From assembly GCA_965199845.1 (NCBI GenBank), contig CBDATZ010000049.1, positions 11,615 to 75,614 of the forward strand: 64,000 nt of DNA, read 5' to 3'. The notes beneath the pieces are model-generated. The model worked only from the letters and a program-made list of their open reading frames with translations, had not been told where the DNA came from and did not search any database. Made by a program: the position numbers and the translations under genes. Numbering within the stretch: the first letter of the stretch is position 1; each line of letters starts with the position of its first letter. This document shows, one piece after another, positions 55,392 to 63,882 of this stretch. This DNA comes from Ilyomonas sp965199845. GTDB lineage: Bacteria; Bacteroidota; Bacteroidia; Chitinophagales; Chitinophagaceae.

Positions 55392-55820
55392 ATGAAAACA
55401 CCTCTGTTCCTGATAGCCTTATTCCTCTTCTGCAAAGGATTCTCTCAATCTTCTGAAGAAGCGAAGGTTTTACGTTTGTCAAGCTCTATGTTTACATGGG
55501 AAGTGAACGGAAATATGGACTCACTGGCTCATCTTTTCGACGAAAAAATAAGCATTGTAAACAGTTGTGGCGAGATACAAAATAAAGAGCAATACCTGAC
55601 CTCATTACGAAGTGGTAACTTCAAGCATGACAGTATAAATGTGGAACAAAACACTGTAACAGTAAAAAACAATACTGCTACTATTATTGGCAAAGGCAGG
55701 TTTACGATGACACTTAATGGCAATAAGCTTCATCGTCATTTATCTTATATAGAAGTATTTATTAAAGATGAAAAACAATGGAAACTACTGGCACTTTACG
55801 CAAGTGCGCTACCAGAATGA
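55392..55820 (+). CDS. Exported NTF2-like (SnoaL/DUF4440-type) protein
   Basis: The 142-residue protein has a signal peptide (MKTPLFLIALFLFCKGFSQ). The cone-shaped NTF2-like fold pattern follows: a helix with SSSMFTWEVNGNMDSLAHLF, then strands ISIVNSCGEIQNKEQYL, VTVKNNTATIIGKGRFTM and the final WKLLALYAS. Family members bind or convert small hydrophobic molecules. Catalytic residues cannot be assigned. It opens the oxidoreductase/cupin cluster. Confidence 0.8.
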   Translation: MKTPLFLIALFLFCKGFSQSSEEAKVLRLSSSMFTWEVNGNMDSLAHLFDEKISIVNSCGEIQNKEQYLTSLRSGNFKHDSINVEQNTVTVKNNTATIIGKGRFTMTLNGNKLHRHLSYIEVFIKDEKQWKLLALYASALPE

Positions 55821-55862
55821 TTGACAAAACAAGTTTTAATTTATAAATTTTAATATGCAATT

Positions 55863-56146
55863 ATGCAAAAAAAAACATTAGACAAAATTGGACTCGAGCA
55901 TCAGCCCTTGGCTTCGGCTGTATGGGTTTAAATTTTTCGTATGGGCACGCATTAGATAAAAAAGATACAATCGACTTATTCCGGGCTGCCGTTGAGAAAG
56001 GTGTAATCTTGTTCGATACAGCAGAGATGTACGGACCATTCACCAATGAAGAAATTGTGGCAGAGGCATTGGAGCCGTTTAAAGGTGAAGTGGTTACCGG
56101 AAAGATTTCGCTCCGTAAGCATAAAAGAATTATGAATAATAATTGA
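55863..56146 (+). pseudogene. Aldo/keto reductase remnant
   Basis: The first codons read MQKKTLDKIGLE, then a one-base loss near 55896-55902 shifts the frame to SALGFGCMGLNFSYGHALDK, RAAVEKGVILFDTAEMYGP and NEEIVAEALEPFKGEVV. The similarity ends there and the frame closes about 14 codons later. Only the first third of an aldo/keto reductase (normally about 325 residues) remains, including the catalytic Asp and Tyr but not the Lys and His. It resembles the intact enzyme at 62311-63294 and, like it, is followed by a cupin gene. Confidence 0.88.
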
Positions 56147-56160
56147 TTAAATCAACAACA

Positions 56161-56556
56161 ATGAACAACACCATTTTTCCGAAAGGTGATAAAATCACCA
56201 ACAATTATTTTACCGGTACCGCATGGCTTCAAATGCTGATAACAAATGAGGTATTCAATTGCCCTATCGGCAATGTCACTTTTGAACCAGGTTGCCGCAA
56301 TAACTGGCATAGTCATCCGGGCGGACAGATTCTTCTTTGCACATCCGGCCAAGGATATTTTCAGGAAAAAGGTAAGCCCATTCAACTGTTGAAAGCCGGC
56401 GATGTCGTGCAAATTCTTCCTGATGTCGTGCATTGGCATGGCGCAACGCCTGATAGCGAATTCAGTCATCTGGCGATTACGACCAATCCGCAAAAAGGTG
56501 CGGTAGAATGGATGCAGCCGGTAACAGATGAAGAGTATAACAGCTTTAAAAAATAG
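56161..56556 (+). CDS. Cupin, manganese hydroxynitrile-lyase-like
   Basis: The 131-residue single-domain cupin starts at MNNTIFPKGDKITNNYFTGT. Metal-binding residues lie in NWHSHPGGQILL (two His and Gln) and VVHWHGATPDSEFSHLAI. The ending EWMQPVTDEEYNSF matches the small cupins that include GtHNL of Granulicella. That similarity suggests a metal-dependent C-C lyase or related activity on a small molecule, which is inference. There is no signal peptide, unlike its paralogue at 63363. Confidence 0.85.
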   Translation: MNNTIFPKGDKITNNYFTGTAWLQMLITNEVFNCPIGNVTFEPGCRNNWHSHPGGQILLCTSGQGYFQEKGKPIQLLKAGDVVQILPDVVHWHGATPDSEFSHLAITTNPQKGAVEWMQPVTDEEYNSFKK

Positions 56557-56589
56557 TGGAAGAATAAAAGAATATTCATGAAAAATTAA

Positions 56590-56917
56590 ACACAACAAGT
56601 ATTTTCAACTATAACAGAAGCAGCGCACCGCAATCATGAAGAAATATTGCCAAATCACAAATCAACATTCCAGCAAACCGATCCGAGGTTTATAGCTTTC
56701 TTCGACAACATTGCTTTTGATGAAGTGATTGCGCACGACACTTTTGATACAAAAACAAGATTGATTGCCATACTGGCTTCTACTATCGGGAGCAGTTCAC
56801 TAACCGAATATAAAGTCATGGTGGGTGCTGCAATAAACGCAGGAATAACGCCTGTTAAAAGGTGATGTGCATTATCATTTTGTAATTGACATGACTACAA
56901 TAAAAGAGAACAATTAA
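56590..56917 (+). pseudogene. Carboxymuconolactone decarboxylase-family remnant
   Basis: An open frame without a start codon begins after a stop at 56587 and reads FQQTDPRFIAFFDNIAFDEV, then TKTRLIAILASTIGSSSLTEY and KVMVGAAINAGITPVK, the first half of an alkylhydroperoxidase/CMD-type protein. It then stops at a TGA near 56863. In another frame the next bases read KGDVHYHFVIDMTTIKENN and stop at 56917. This looks like a foreign C-terminus joined by a deletion. The catalytic Cys region of the family is missing. Confidence 0.8.
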
Positions 56918-56947
56918 TAAACAATTGTATAGAATAAAAGGACTATA

Positions 56948-57775
56948 ATGAAAAAAGTAATTGTTCTTATTGGAGCTGGTTCAATCGGTCAGGCGATTGC
57001 AAGAAGAGTCAGCGCTGGTAAGCATGTGTTATTAGCTGATTTGCGCAAGGACAATGCGGATGCAGCTGCGAAAACGCTAAATGATGCCGGGTTTGAGGTA
57101 ACAACAGCAACTATTGATGTATCCTCACGCGCCGCCGTTAATGCTCTGGTTGCAAAAGCAACATCTCTTGGCGAAGTGGCTGGGGTTATCCATGCAGCGG
57201 GTGTTTCTCCTTCCCAGGCTCCGCCGGAAGTGATTCTGCATGTTGACTTGTATGGTACTGCTTTGGTGCTGGAAGCGTTTGGTAATGTCATTGCAGCCGG
57301 TGGGTCTTGTGTTGTAATTGCCTCACAATCTGGTCATCGTTTGCCACCTCTGTCAGTAGAACAAAACAAAGCGCTTGCTACAACGCCGGTTGAGGAACTG
57401 CTCAAGCTTCCTTTTCTCCAGTTAGACCAGATAAAAGATTCGCTTCATGCTTATCAATTGTCCAAGCGTGGCAACTCTTTACGTGTAATGGCTGAAGCTG
57501 TTCGTTGGGGCAAGCGTGGCGCCAGGGTCAATACAATCAGCCCCGGCATCATTATCACACCACTTGCGAATGATGAATTGAAAGGACCCCGTGGTGACGG
57601 TTATCGTCGCATGATAGAAGCATCCACTGCAAAACGCGCTGGTACGCCGGATGAAGTGGGAACGGTTGGTGCGCTACTGATGGGTGATGATGGTGCGTTT
57701 ATTACAGGTAGTGATTTTCTGATGGATGGTGGTGTAACAGCAGCTTACTGGTATGGCGATTCAGCTCCGAAATAA
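56948..57775 (+). CDS. Short-chain dehydrogenase/reductase
   Basis: The 275-residue Rossmann enzyme has an N-terminal IGAGSIGQAIARRVSAG cofactor loop with LADLRKDN after strand 2. Other motifs are IHAAGVSPS, VVIASQSGHRL and the active-site YQLSKRGNSLRVM (Tyr-x3-Lys), then RVNTISPGIIITPL. The usual Gly-rich TGxxxGIG loop is replaced by GAGSIG. It is a soluble NAD(P)-dependent oxidoreductase of unknown substrate in the accessory cluster. Confidence 0.9.
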   Translation: MKKVIVLIGAGSIGQAIARRVSAGKHVLLADLRKDNADAAAKTLNDAGFEVTTATIDVSSRAAVNALVAKATSLGEVAGVIHAAGVSPSQAPPEVILHVDLYGTALVLEAFGNVIAAGGSCVVIASQSGHRLPPLSVEQNKALATTPVEELLKLPFLQLDQIKDSLHAYQLSKRGNSLRVMAEAVRWGKRGARVNTISPGIIITPLANDELKGPRGDGYRRMIEASTAKRAGTPDEVGTVGALLMGDDGAFITGSDFLMDGGVTAAYWYGDSAPK

Positions 57776-57816
57776 ACATTATTGTCTTTCTGTAATCAGG
57801 TAATGAAGTAAACAAA

Positions 57817-58392
57817 ATGAAAAATGTAATCTTCATTGGTGCAGGCGGAAGTCTTGCACCTTATGTAATAGAAGAAGTACAAAAGCAGAAAGACGTTCAT
57901 CTAACCCTTTTTCTGCGAAACAAGAACCGATTGCGCAATAGCCATATAAGCAACACTACAATTGTTGAAGGCGATGTGATGGACTACGCAAAGCTGAAAG
58001 AAGTTATCAAAGGTCAACATATCGTGTATGTAAACCTTGCCGGTAATCTGGAAGCGATGACGAAGAACATTGTAAAAGCAATGCAGGAAACGGGCGTAAA
58101 TCGCATCATTGCCATTAGTTCCATTGGTATTTACAATATGCCGGCAAACCCAGTTTTAATACCTTATCTGAAGCTGGCTGATATAATAGAAAATTCGGGT
58201 TTAGATTACACAATCTTGCGCCCAGATTGGTTTACGAATGCTAATGAGGTTGACTACACCATTACTTATAAAGGAAGTCCTGAAATTGGTACAGCAATCT
58301 CACGAAAAAGTATTGCAGTATTTGTATCTAAAGTTGTTGAAAATCCTGAGTTGTATAAAAATGAAAATTTAGGAATCAGCAAACCCAATTAG
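57817..58392 (+). CDS. NAD(P)H-binding atypical SDR protein
   Basis: The 191-residue protein has a Rossmann loop (VIFIGAGGSLAPYVIEEV) and VEGDVMDYAKLKEVIKGQHI, then GVNRIIAISSIGIY and GLDYTILRPDWFTN. This is the NmrA/YwnB-like atypical SDR pattern, often lacking the Tyr-Lys pair and acting as a flavin or quinone reductase or a redox sensor. It is 41 nt after the preceding SDR gene and probably cotranscribed with it. Confidence 0.85.
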   Translation: MKNVIFIGAGGSLAPYVIEEVQKQKDVHLTLFLRNKNRLRNSHISNTTIVEGDVMDYAKLKEVIKGQHIVYVNLAGNLEAMTKNIVKAMQETGVNRIIAISSIGIYNMPANPVLIPYLKLADIIENSGLDYTILRPDWFTNANEVDYTITYKGSPEIGTAISRKSIAVFVSKVVENPELYKNENLGISKPN

Positions 58393-58574
58393 CGCACAAT
58401 AGATTCTCTCCAACTTCGTATAAATAATCGAAGAGATTGCATTTCCGTTCCTGCCTTTTGGTGATGCTTTTTACATATTATTAAGTCGAGGAATTTTTGA
58501 TAAAAGCAGTTACGACCATCATATTTAAAGAAAGGGAATTAAACTTTGCAATCCTGCAAAGACATTCTATAAAC

Positions 58575-59471
58575 CTAATTCAGCAACCTATATTCATTAG
58601 GCGATTGCCCAACCCATTGTTTAAACAACCGGATAAAATGTTGCGGGTATTTAAATCCAAGCTCATACGCAATTTCACTAACTGATTTGCTTTGGTCAAA
58701 GATTCTTTCTTTCGCCACATCAATCACTTTCGCTTGTATATAATCCTGTGCTGTTTTTCCGGTTTCCTTCTTTATTAAGTCGCCAAAGTAGCCTGGTGAT
58801 AAATTTAATTCACCCGCACAATAAGCAACCGATGGCAAACCAACCGTTTGTGGTTTGTCTGTTATAAAATACTCGTTCATCAGCGTTTCAAACTTTTCCA
58901 ATATACCTTTATGTACTGTATCACGCGTAATGAATTGCCGGTCGTAGAAACGAATACAATAGTTCAGGAATAATTCAATCGTAGATACAATCAATCGTTT
59001 ACTATGTTTGTCAATGGCATGTTCCAGCTCGTATTTGATTTTTGAAAAGCAATCCAAAACAATTTTCCTTTCACGTTTTGAAAGATGCAAAGCTTCATTG
59101 GATTGGTAACTAAAAAAACTGTACTCCTGCATATGTCGTCCAAGCTCAGTTCCATGCACAAGATCAGGGTGAAACACCAGCGCATAGCCTTTTGGCTGAT
59201 AAATTTCTCCATTACTATTTACTCCCGCCACTTGTCCGGGTGCAAGGAAAACCAATGTGCCTTCCTGGTAATCATACGTATGACGTCCATAAAGCAAATC
59301 ACCACACTTTACATCTTTCAGGAAAACGGTATAAAAGCCAAAATACATTTTTGATCCTTGACGCGGACTTGCTTTCGACAAATCCACAACACTCACCAAA
59401 GGATGCAAAGTTTCGTTGTTGTTGAATACATTATAATCGTTGATTGTCTCAAACCGTCTCATATCTTCCAT
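58575..59471 (-). CDS. AraC-family transcriptional regulator
   Basis: The 298-residue protein has an N-terminal cupin-like sensor part (EGTLVFLAPGQVAGVNSNGE) and a C-terminal double helix-turn-helix (SVAYCAGELNLSPGYFGDLI, then VSEIAYELGFKYPQHFIRLF and GQSPNEYR). It is divergent from the carboxylesterase. A 38-nt sequence in between is repeated before the next operon. It probably activates this detoxification cluster in response to a small molecule. Starts at 59471 or 59462 are both possible. Confidence 0.92.
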   Translation of the reverse strand: MEDMRRFETINDYNVFNNNETLHPLVSVVDLSKASPRQGSKMYFGFYTVFLKDVKCGDLLYGRHTYDYQEGTLVFLAPGQVAGVNSNGEIYQPKGYALVFHPDLVHGTELGRHMQEYSFFSYQSNEALHLSKRERKIVLDCFSKIKYELEHAIDKHSKRLIVSTIELFLNYCIRFYDRQFITRDTVHKGILEKFETLMNEYFITDKPQTVGLPSVAYCAGELNLSPGYFGDLIKKETGKTAQDYIQAKVIDVAKERIFDQSKSVSEIAYELGFKYPQHFIRLFKQWVGQSPNEYRLLN

Positions 59472-59538
59472 ATCACTGCTATTTTACCTGATTCAAAAAT
59501 ACCGCTTAATTCATCCTTCTCATACATAGCATTTCCAA

Positions 59539-59576
59539 ATCAGCAATATTGGTAGTAAAAACCGGAATCTGTATAC
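59539..59576 (+). repeat. 38-nt direct repeat, copy upstream of the esterase
   Basis: Identical over 38 nt to 61355-61392. It starts ATCAGCAATATTGGTAGT and ends GAATCTGTATAC. It lies in the divergent araC-esterase region, 92 nt before the esterase start. A likely regulator-binding or promoter sequence. Confidence 0.8.
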
Positions 59577-59668
59577 CATCATCACAAAAGAAAGCTGAGA
59601 CCTTTACACAACTAATTGTATAAAGATTGCACGTTACAAAAAGCAGCGTTCAATCAAAAGCTGTCACT

Positions 59669-61276
59669 ATGAAAAAATTATTAGGGTTTACATTGCTCTT
59701 TGCATGTTCTTCACATGCACAACAAACAGTCTCGACCTCTGCACCAAAAGTTCGCACGGCTTCCGGATTTGTGCGTGGAATCACTGAAGGTGATATTTCC
59801 ATCTTTAAGGGAATTCCGTACGCTGCACCGCCGGTTGGCGCTTATCGATGGCGTCCTCCTCAGCCAGTCAAGGCTTGGCAGGGAGAACGCGACGCAAGCA
59901 AGTTCGGTGCAGATTGTGCACAGGCATCTTTTCCTCCTGGTTCTGATTCAATCTCAAAAACTTCGTCTGAAGATTGTCTGTACCTGAATGTGTGGAAACC
60001 TGCCGGAACTGCACAGAAAGCAAAGCTGCCGGTTATGGTATGGATACACGGCGGAGCCTTCGTTTTCGGTAGTGGTGCGCAGCCCGATTTCTCTGGAGTT
60101 CAGTTCGCCAAACAAGGCGTTATTCTGGTTACATTCAACTACCGGTTGGGACGCCTTGGCTTTTTCGCCTTTCCTGCCCTTAGTCAGGAATATCCGGAAG
60201 AACCGAAAGGCAATTATGCTTATATGGATCAGATTGCAGCCCTCAAATGGGTGCAGCAAAATATTTCCGCATTCGGCGGAAATCCTAAAAACGTAACCAT
60301 TTTTGGCGAGTCTGCGGGTGGTGTTTCGGTACATTCGCTTATAACCATACCAAGCGCGAAAGGTCTTTTTCAGAAAGCAATTAGTGAGTCAGGCGGTGGT
60401 AGAGATGGTGTTCTTACCGGGCGACCTATTAGTAAAGATAATATTGACTCGTACTATCCCGTATCGGCGGAAACCATCGGGATAAACTTTGCCCGTAAAC
60501 ACGGAATCAAAGGCACAGATGCAAGCGCGCTGGCAAAGCTCCGTGCCTTGACTGTCGCGCAAATTGTAGATGGCGGACAGGAAACTGACGGACAAGAAGC
60601 TGCTCTTATTTATTCAGGTCCGATTCTCGATGGCAAACTGGTTGTAGAAACGGCTCAGAGCGCATACAATACCGGTAAGCAGGCATCGGTTCCACTTATT
60701 ATTGGTTCAAATAGTGCGGAAGTACCAGCCGGTTTTGTCAATGCCAGGTCTAAAGACACGTTACTAAATCTTTTCGGCAGCATGAAAGCTGAAGCGAGTA
60801 CGGTCTACGATCCTGATGGTAATATCGAATTCGCTAAAATGCTTTCGATGGTCAATACGGATAAAGTATGGGCAGAACCTGCCAGATCTACTGCCAGAGC
60901 ATTTGTAGCAAAGGGAGTTCCGGCGTATATCTATCTTTTCTCCTATGTCTCCCCTTCGGCGCAACAATTTATGCGTTATGGCGCAGCGCATGCCTCTGAA
61001 ATCGGGTATGTATTCAATAACTTAAGAAGCTGGAATGGCGCTGCAATAGCACCTAAAGATTTGGAAGTTGCCAAGATGATGAATACTTATTGGGCAAACT
61101 TTGCTAAAACGGGTAATCCTAATGGAAGTGGATTGCCGGAATGGCCCGTTTATGATTCCAAAAAGAATGAGATTTTAGAGTTCCGGCCTGATGGCTCGGC
61201 AGTCGGCGAACCCGATCCTAAAAAAGCGAGACTTGATGTAATTGAAAAAGCCGTAACGTCTGGGAATCTGCACTAA
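59669..61276 (+). CDS. Carboxylesterase (type B), exported
   Basis: From ATG 59669 the protein has 535 residues and a signal peptide (MKKLLGFTLLFACSSHAQ). Alpha/beta-hydrolase motifs are EDCLYLNVWKP, the oxyanion hole WIHGGAFVFGSG, the nucleophile elbow FGESAGGVSVHS (Ser215) and a C-terminal AAHASEIGYVF with the catalytic His. It belongs to the para-nitrobenzyl-esterase group and cleaves carboxylic esters in the periplasm. A 38-nt repeat lies upstream. The frame could start 42 nt earlier but without a signal peptide. Confidence 0.92.
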   Translation: MKKLLGFTLLFACSSHAQQTVSTSAPKVRTASGFVRGITEGDISIFKGIPYAAPPVGAYRWRPPQPVKAWQGERDASKFGADCAQASFPPGSDSISKTSSEDCLYLNVWKPAGTAQKAKLPVMVWIHGGAFVFGSGAQPDFSGVQFAKQGVILVTFNYRLGRLGFFAFPALSQEYPEEPKGNYAYMDQIAALKWVQQNISAFGGNPKNVTIFGESAGGVSVHSLITIPSAKGLFQKAISESGGGRDGVLTGRPISKDNIDSYYPVSAETIGINFARKHGIKGTDASALAKLRALTVAQIVDGGQETDGQEAALIYSGPILDGKLVVETAQSAYNTGKQASVPLIIGSNSAEVPAGFVNARSKDTLLNLFGSMKAEASTVYDPDGNIEFAKMLSMVNTDKVWAEPARSTARAFVAKGVPAYIYLFSYVSPSAQQFMRYGAAHASEIGYVFNNLRSWNGAAIAPKDLEVAKMMNTYWANFAKTGNPNGSGLPEWPVYDSKKNEILEFRPDGSAVGEPDPKKARLDVIEKAVTSGNLH

Positions 61277-61354
61277 TTCAGACTATAAAATGTAAGAAGT
61301 GATTGAAGTGAAGCATTTGCAAAACGCAAAAACTTATTAGATCTGTTCAGTTGC

Positions 61355-61392
61355 ATCAGCAATATTGGTAGTAAAAACCGGAATCTGTATAC
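61355..61392 (+). repeat. 38-nt direct repeat, copy upstream of the aldo/keto reductase
   Basis: A perfect copy of 59539-59576 in the same orientation, 50 nt before the start of the frameshifted reductase. The surrounding bases differ, so the identity is limited to the repeat. Confidence 0.8.
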
Positions 61393-61442
61393 TATTTATA
61401 CAGGCAAATACAAGGAGCTTTGCAATACGAAAGAGATAAATT

Positions 61443-62293
61443 ATGCAAACAGTAAAACTAAATAACGGAGTTGACATGCCCATCTTAGGATTTGGCGTTT
61501 TCCAGGTTAAAGATTTGGATGAATGTGAAAGAAGCGTGGTTGATGCCATCGAAACAGGCTATCGTTTGATTGACACAGCGCAATCTTATGAAAACGAAGA
61601 AGCGGTTGGTAAAGCTATCAAGAGAAGCGGAGTAAATAGAGAAGAACTGTTTATCACTACCAAACTATGGATACAATCACACGGTTATGAAGGTGCAAAA
61701 AAGCGTTTGAAAATTCAATCAAAAAACTTCAATTAGATTACCTGGATTTGTACCTGATTCATCAACCATTCGGCGACGTATATGGCGAATGGAAAGCGAT
61801 GCAGGAACTATACAAAGAAGGAAAAGTAAGAGCCATCGGTGTCAGCAATTTTCAACCTGACAGGCTGATTGATTTAATCATTCATAACGAAATCGTTCCG
61901 GCTGTTAATCAAATTGAAACGCACCCTTTCCATCAGCAGATAGAAACACAAACATTTCTACAGGAAAACAATGTGCAGATAGAATCCTGGGGACCATTTG
62001 CTGAAGGCAAAAACAATATTTTTCACAACGAATTGCTTCTTTCAATCGGAAAAAATTACAACAAATCAATTGCTCAGATTGTCATTCGCTGGCTTACGCA
62101 AAGAGGCATTGTTGCCATTCCAAAATCAGTGCGAAAAGAAAGAATGGAAGAGAACTTCAACATCTTCGATTTCCAGTTAAGTGCAGATGATATGGAAGCC
62201 ATTAAAACATTGGACACGAATGCAAGCTTGTTCTTCGATCATCGCGATCCTAAAATGGTAAAATGGCTGGGCGAAAGAAAATTAAATGACTAA
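61443..62293 (+). pseudogene. Aldo/keto reductase with single frameshift
   Basis: The first frame starts MQTVKLNNGVDMPILGFGVF and carries YRLIDTAQSYENEEAVG (catalytic Asp and Tyr) and FITTKLW (catalytic Lys). It stops early after a run of six A at 61697-61702. One more A would continue as AFENSIKKLQLDYLDLYLIHQ (catalytic His), then VRAIGVSNFQPDRL, NQIETHPF and GIVAIPKSVRKERMEEN to the stop at 62293. The gene is full length (about 283 residues) apart from this base, so it is either a very young pseudogene or a sequencing error. It is of the diketogluconate-reductase type. Confidence 0.88.
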
Positions 62294-62310
62294 TTCACAA
62301 AAGAAAAATT

Positions 62311-63294
62311 ATGAAAAAGAGAACATTAGGCAAAAGCGGCCTGGAAGTATCAGCTCTGGGTTTAGGTTGTATGGGTTTAAGCTTTGGTTATGGTCCGGCA
62401 ACCGATAAACAGGAAGGTATTAAGCTGATACGTGCTGCGTACGAGAAAGGAGTTACATTCTTTGATACCGCTGAAGCATACGGTCCTTATACAAACGAAG
62501 AGTTGCTTGGTGAAGCATTAGCGCCGTTTCGCAAAGAAGTAATTATTGCTACAAAATTTGGCTTTAAAGATGGCAAGCCGCCAATGGGCGCAGATAGTCG
62601 TCCTGAAACGATCAGAGCCGTTGCAGAAGCCGCATTAAAACGTTTACAAACAGATGTGATTGATTTATTTTATCAGCACCGTGTTGACCCGAATGTACCG
62701 ATTGAAGATGTAGCTGGTGCAGTAAAAGATTTAATTAAGGAAGGGAAAGTAAAGCATTTTGGTATGTCGGAAGCTGGTGTGCAATCTATCCGTAAAGCAC
62801 ATGCTGTACAGCCGGTTACCGCGCTGCAAAGCGAATATTCTCTTTGGTGGCGGGAGCCTGAACAGGACATACTGCCAACGCTTGAAGAACTGGGTATTGG
62901 CTTTGTGCCTTTTAGCCCGCTTGGCAAAGGTTTTCTGACCGGAAAAATTGATGAGAACACAACATTTGATAAGACTGATTTCCGAAATACTGTTCCCCGT
63001 TTTTCCGAAGAGAACCGGAAGGCAAACAGCGCTTTAATTGATTTGCTTGGCTCTATTGCAAAAGACAAGAATGCAACGTCCGCACAAATAGCATTGGCGT
63101 GGCTGCTTGCACAAAAGCCATGGATTGTTCCTATTCCCGGCACAACTAAAATACATCGCCTGGAAGAAAATATCGGCGCAGCAGATATTACGCTTAGCGA
63201 AGATGATGTAAGCAACATCAATAATACAATATCAAATATCGAAATCGTTGGTGCCCGCTATAATGAACAGGGGCAGAAAATGGTGAATCGGTAG
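62311..63294 (+). CDS. Aldo/keto reductase
   Basis: The intact 327-residue TIM-barrel NADPH enzyme starts MKKRTLGKSGLEVSALGLGC. The catalytic tetrad lies in FFDTAEAYGP (Asp, Tyr), IATKFGF (Lys) and LFYQHRVDP (His). The cofactor site IPIPGTTKIHRLEENI is near the C-terminus. It belongs to the YajO/AKR13-like group. It is 17 nt after the frameshifted reductase, so the two share a transcript. It is followed by a cupin, the same order as the decayed pair at 55863-56556. Confidence 0.93.
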   Translation: MKKRTLGKSGLEVSALGLGCMGLSFGYGPATDKQEGIKLIRAAYEKGVTFFDTAEAYGPYTNEELLGEALAPFRKEVIIATKFGFKDGKPPMGADSRPETIRAVAEAALKRLQTDVIDLFYQHRVDPNVPIEDVAGAVKDLIKEGKVKHFGMSEAGVQSIRKAHAVQPVTALQSEYSLWWREPEQDILPTLEELGIGFVPFSPLGKGFLTGKIDENTTFDKTDFRNTVPRFSEENRKANSALIDLLGSIAKDKNATSAQIALAWLLAQKPWIVPIPGTTKIHRLEENIGAADITLSEDDVSNINNTISNIEIVGARYNEQGQKMVNR

Positions 63295-63362
63295 ATAAAA
63301 AGGCAGAACTCAATCTATTGAGGTTGAGTTCTGTTGACTACATAATTTTTTAAAACAAAAAA

Positions 63363-63830
63363 ATGAAAGCACTAAGCAAATCATTCTTGGTATTGATGAT
63401 ACTAACTACCGCTTTTCTGAATCATGCAAAAGCGCAAGACTCTACTTTATTCCCAAAAGGACAAATAGGTGCCAACACAGACGATTACACAGGAACCATC
63501 TGGCTCAACGAATTAAATCATCCCGACAGCACCTTTACATTCAGCCTGGCACAAGCTGTATATGCGCCCGGCTCAAAGCTGAACTGGCACATTCACCCGG
63601 CAGGTCAATACCTGTTGATTACAGAAGGCACAGGTTATTACCAGGAGAAAGGCAAACCAGGACAAGTTGTACATAAAGGTGATATTATAAAATGCCTTCC
63701 GGGAGTTGAACATTGGCATGGCGCAGCACCCAACAGCAGCTTTGCCTATATTGGTGTAACACCTACTCAAAAGGGCAAAACGATCTGGCTGAAAAAAGTG
63801 ACGGATGAGGAATATAAGGCAGTAAAATAA
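63363..63830 (+). CDS. Exported cupin, paralogue of the 56161 gene
   Basis: The 155-residue protein has a signal peptide (SFLVLMILTTAFLNHAKAQ) and the same small cupin domain as 56161-56556. Metal ligands lie in NWHIHPAGQYLL and VEHWHGAAPNSSFAYIGV, and the ending LKKVTDEEYKAV is shared. The export signal moves the activity to the periplasm. It lies 68 nt after the aldo/keto reductase. Confidence 0.87.
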   Translation: MKALSKSFLVLMILTTAFLNHAKAQDSTLFPKGQIGANTDDYTGTIWLNELNHPDSTFTFSLAQAVYAPGSKLNWHIHPAGQYLLITEGTGYYQEKGKPGQVVHKGDIIKCLPGVEHWHGAAPNSSFAYIGVTPTQKGKTIWLKKVTDEEYKAVK

Positions 63831-63882
63831 ACATCATTACACAAGAAAATTTCTCTTTTATAAAACATAAAAATCAAACCAC

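Noticed and set aside
63304..63333. Terminator between the aldo/keto reductase and the exported cupin
   Set aside because: CAGAACTCAA/TTGAGTTCTG forms a 10-bp stem but has no T-run directly after it, so it may only be an internal mRNA hairpin.
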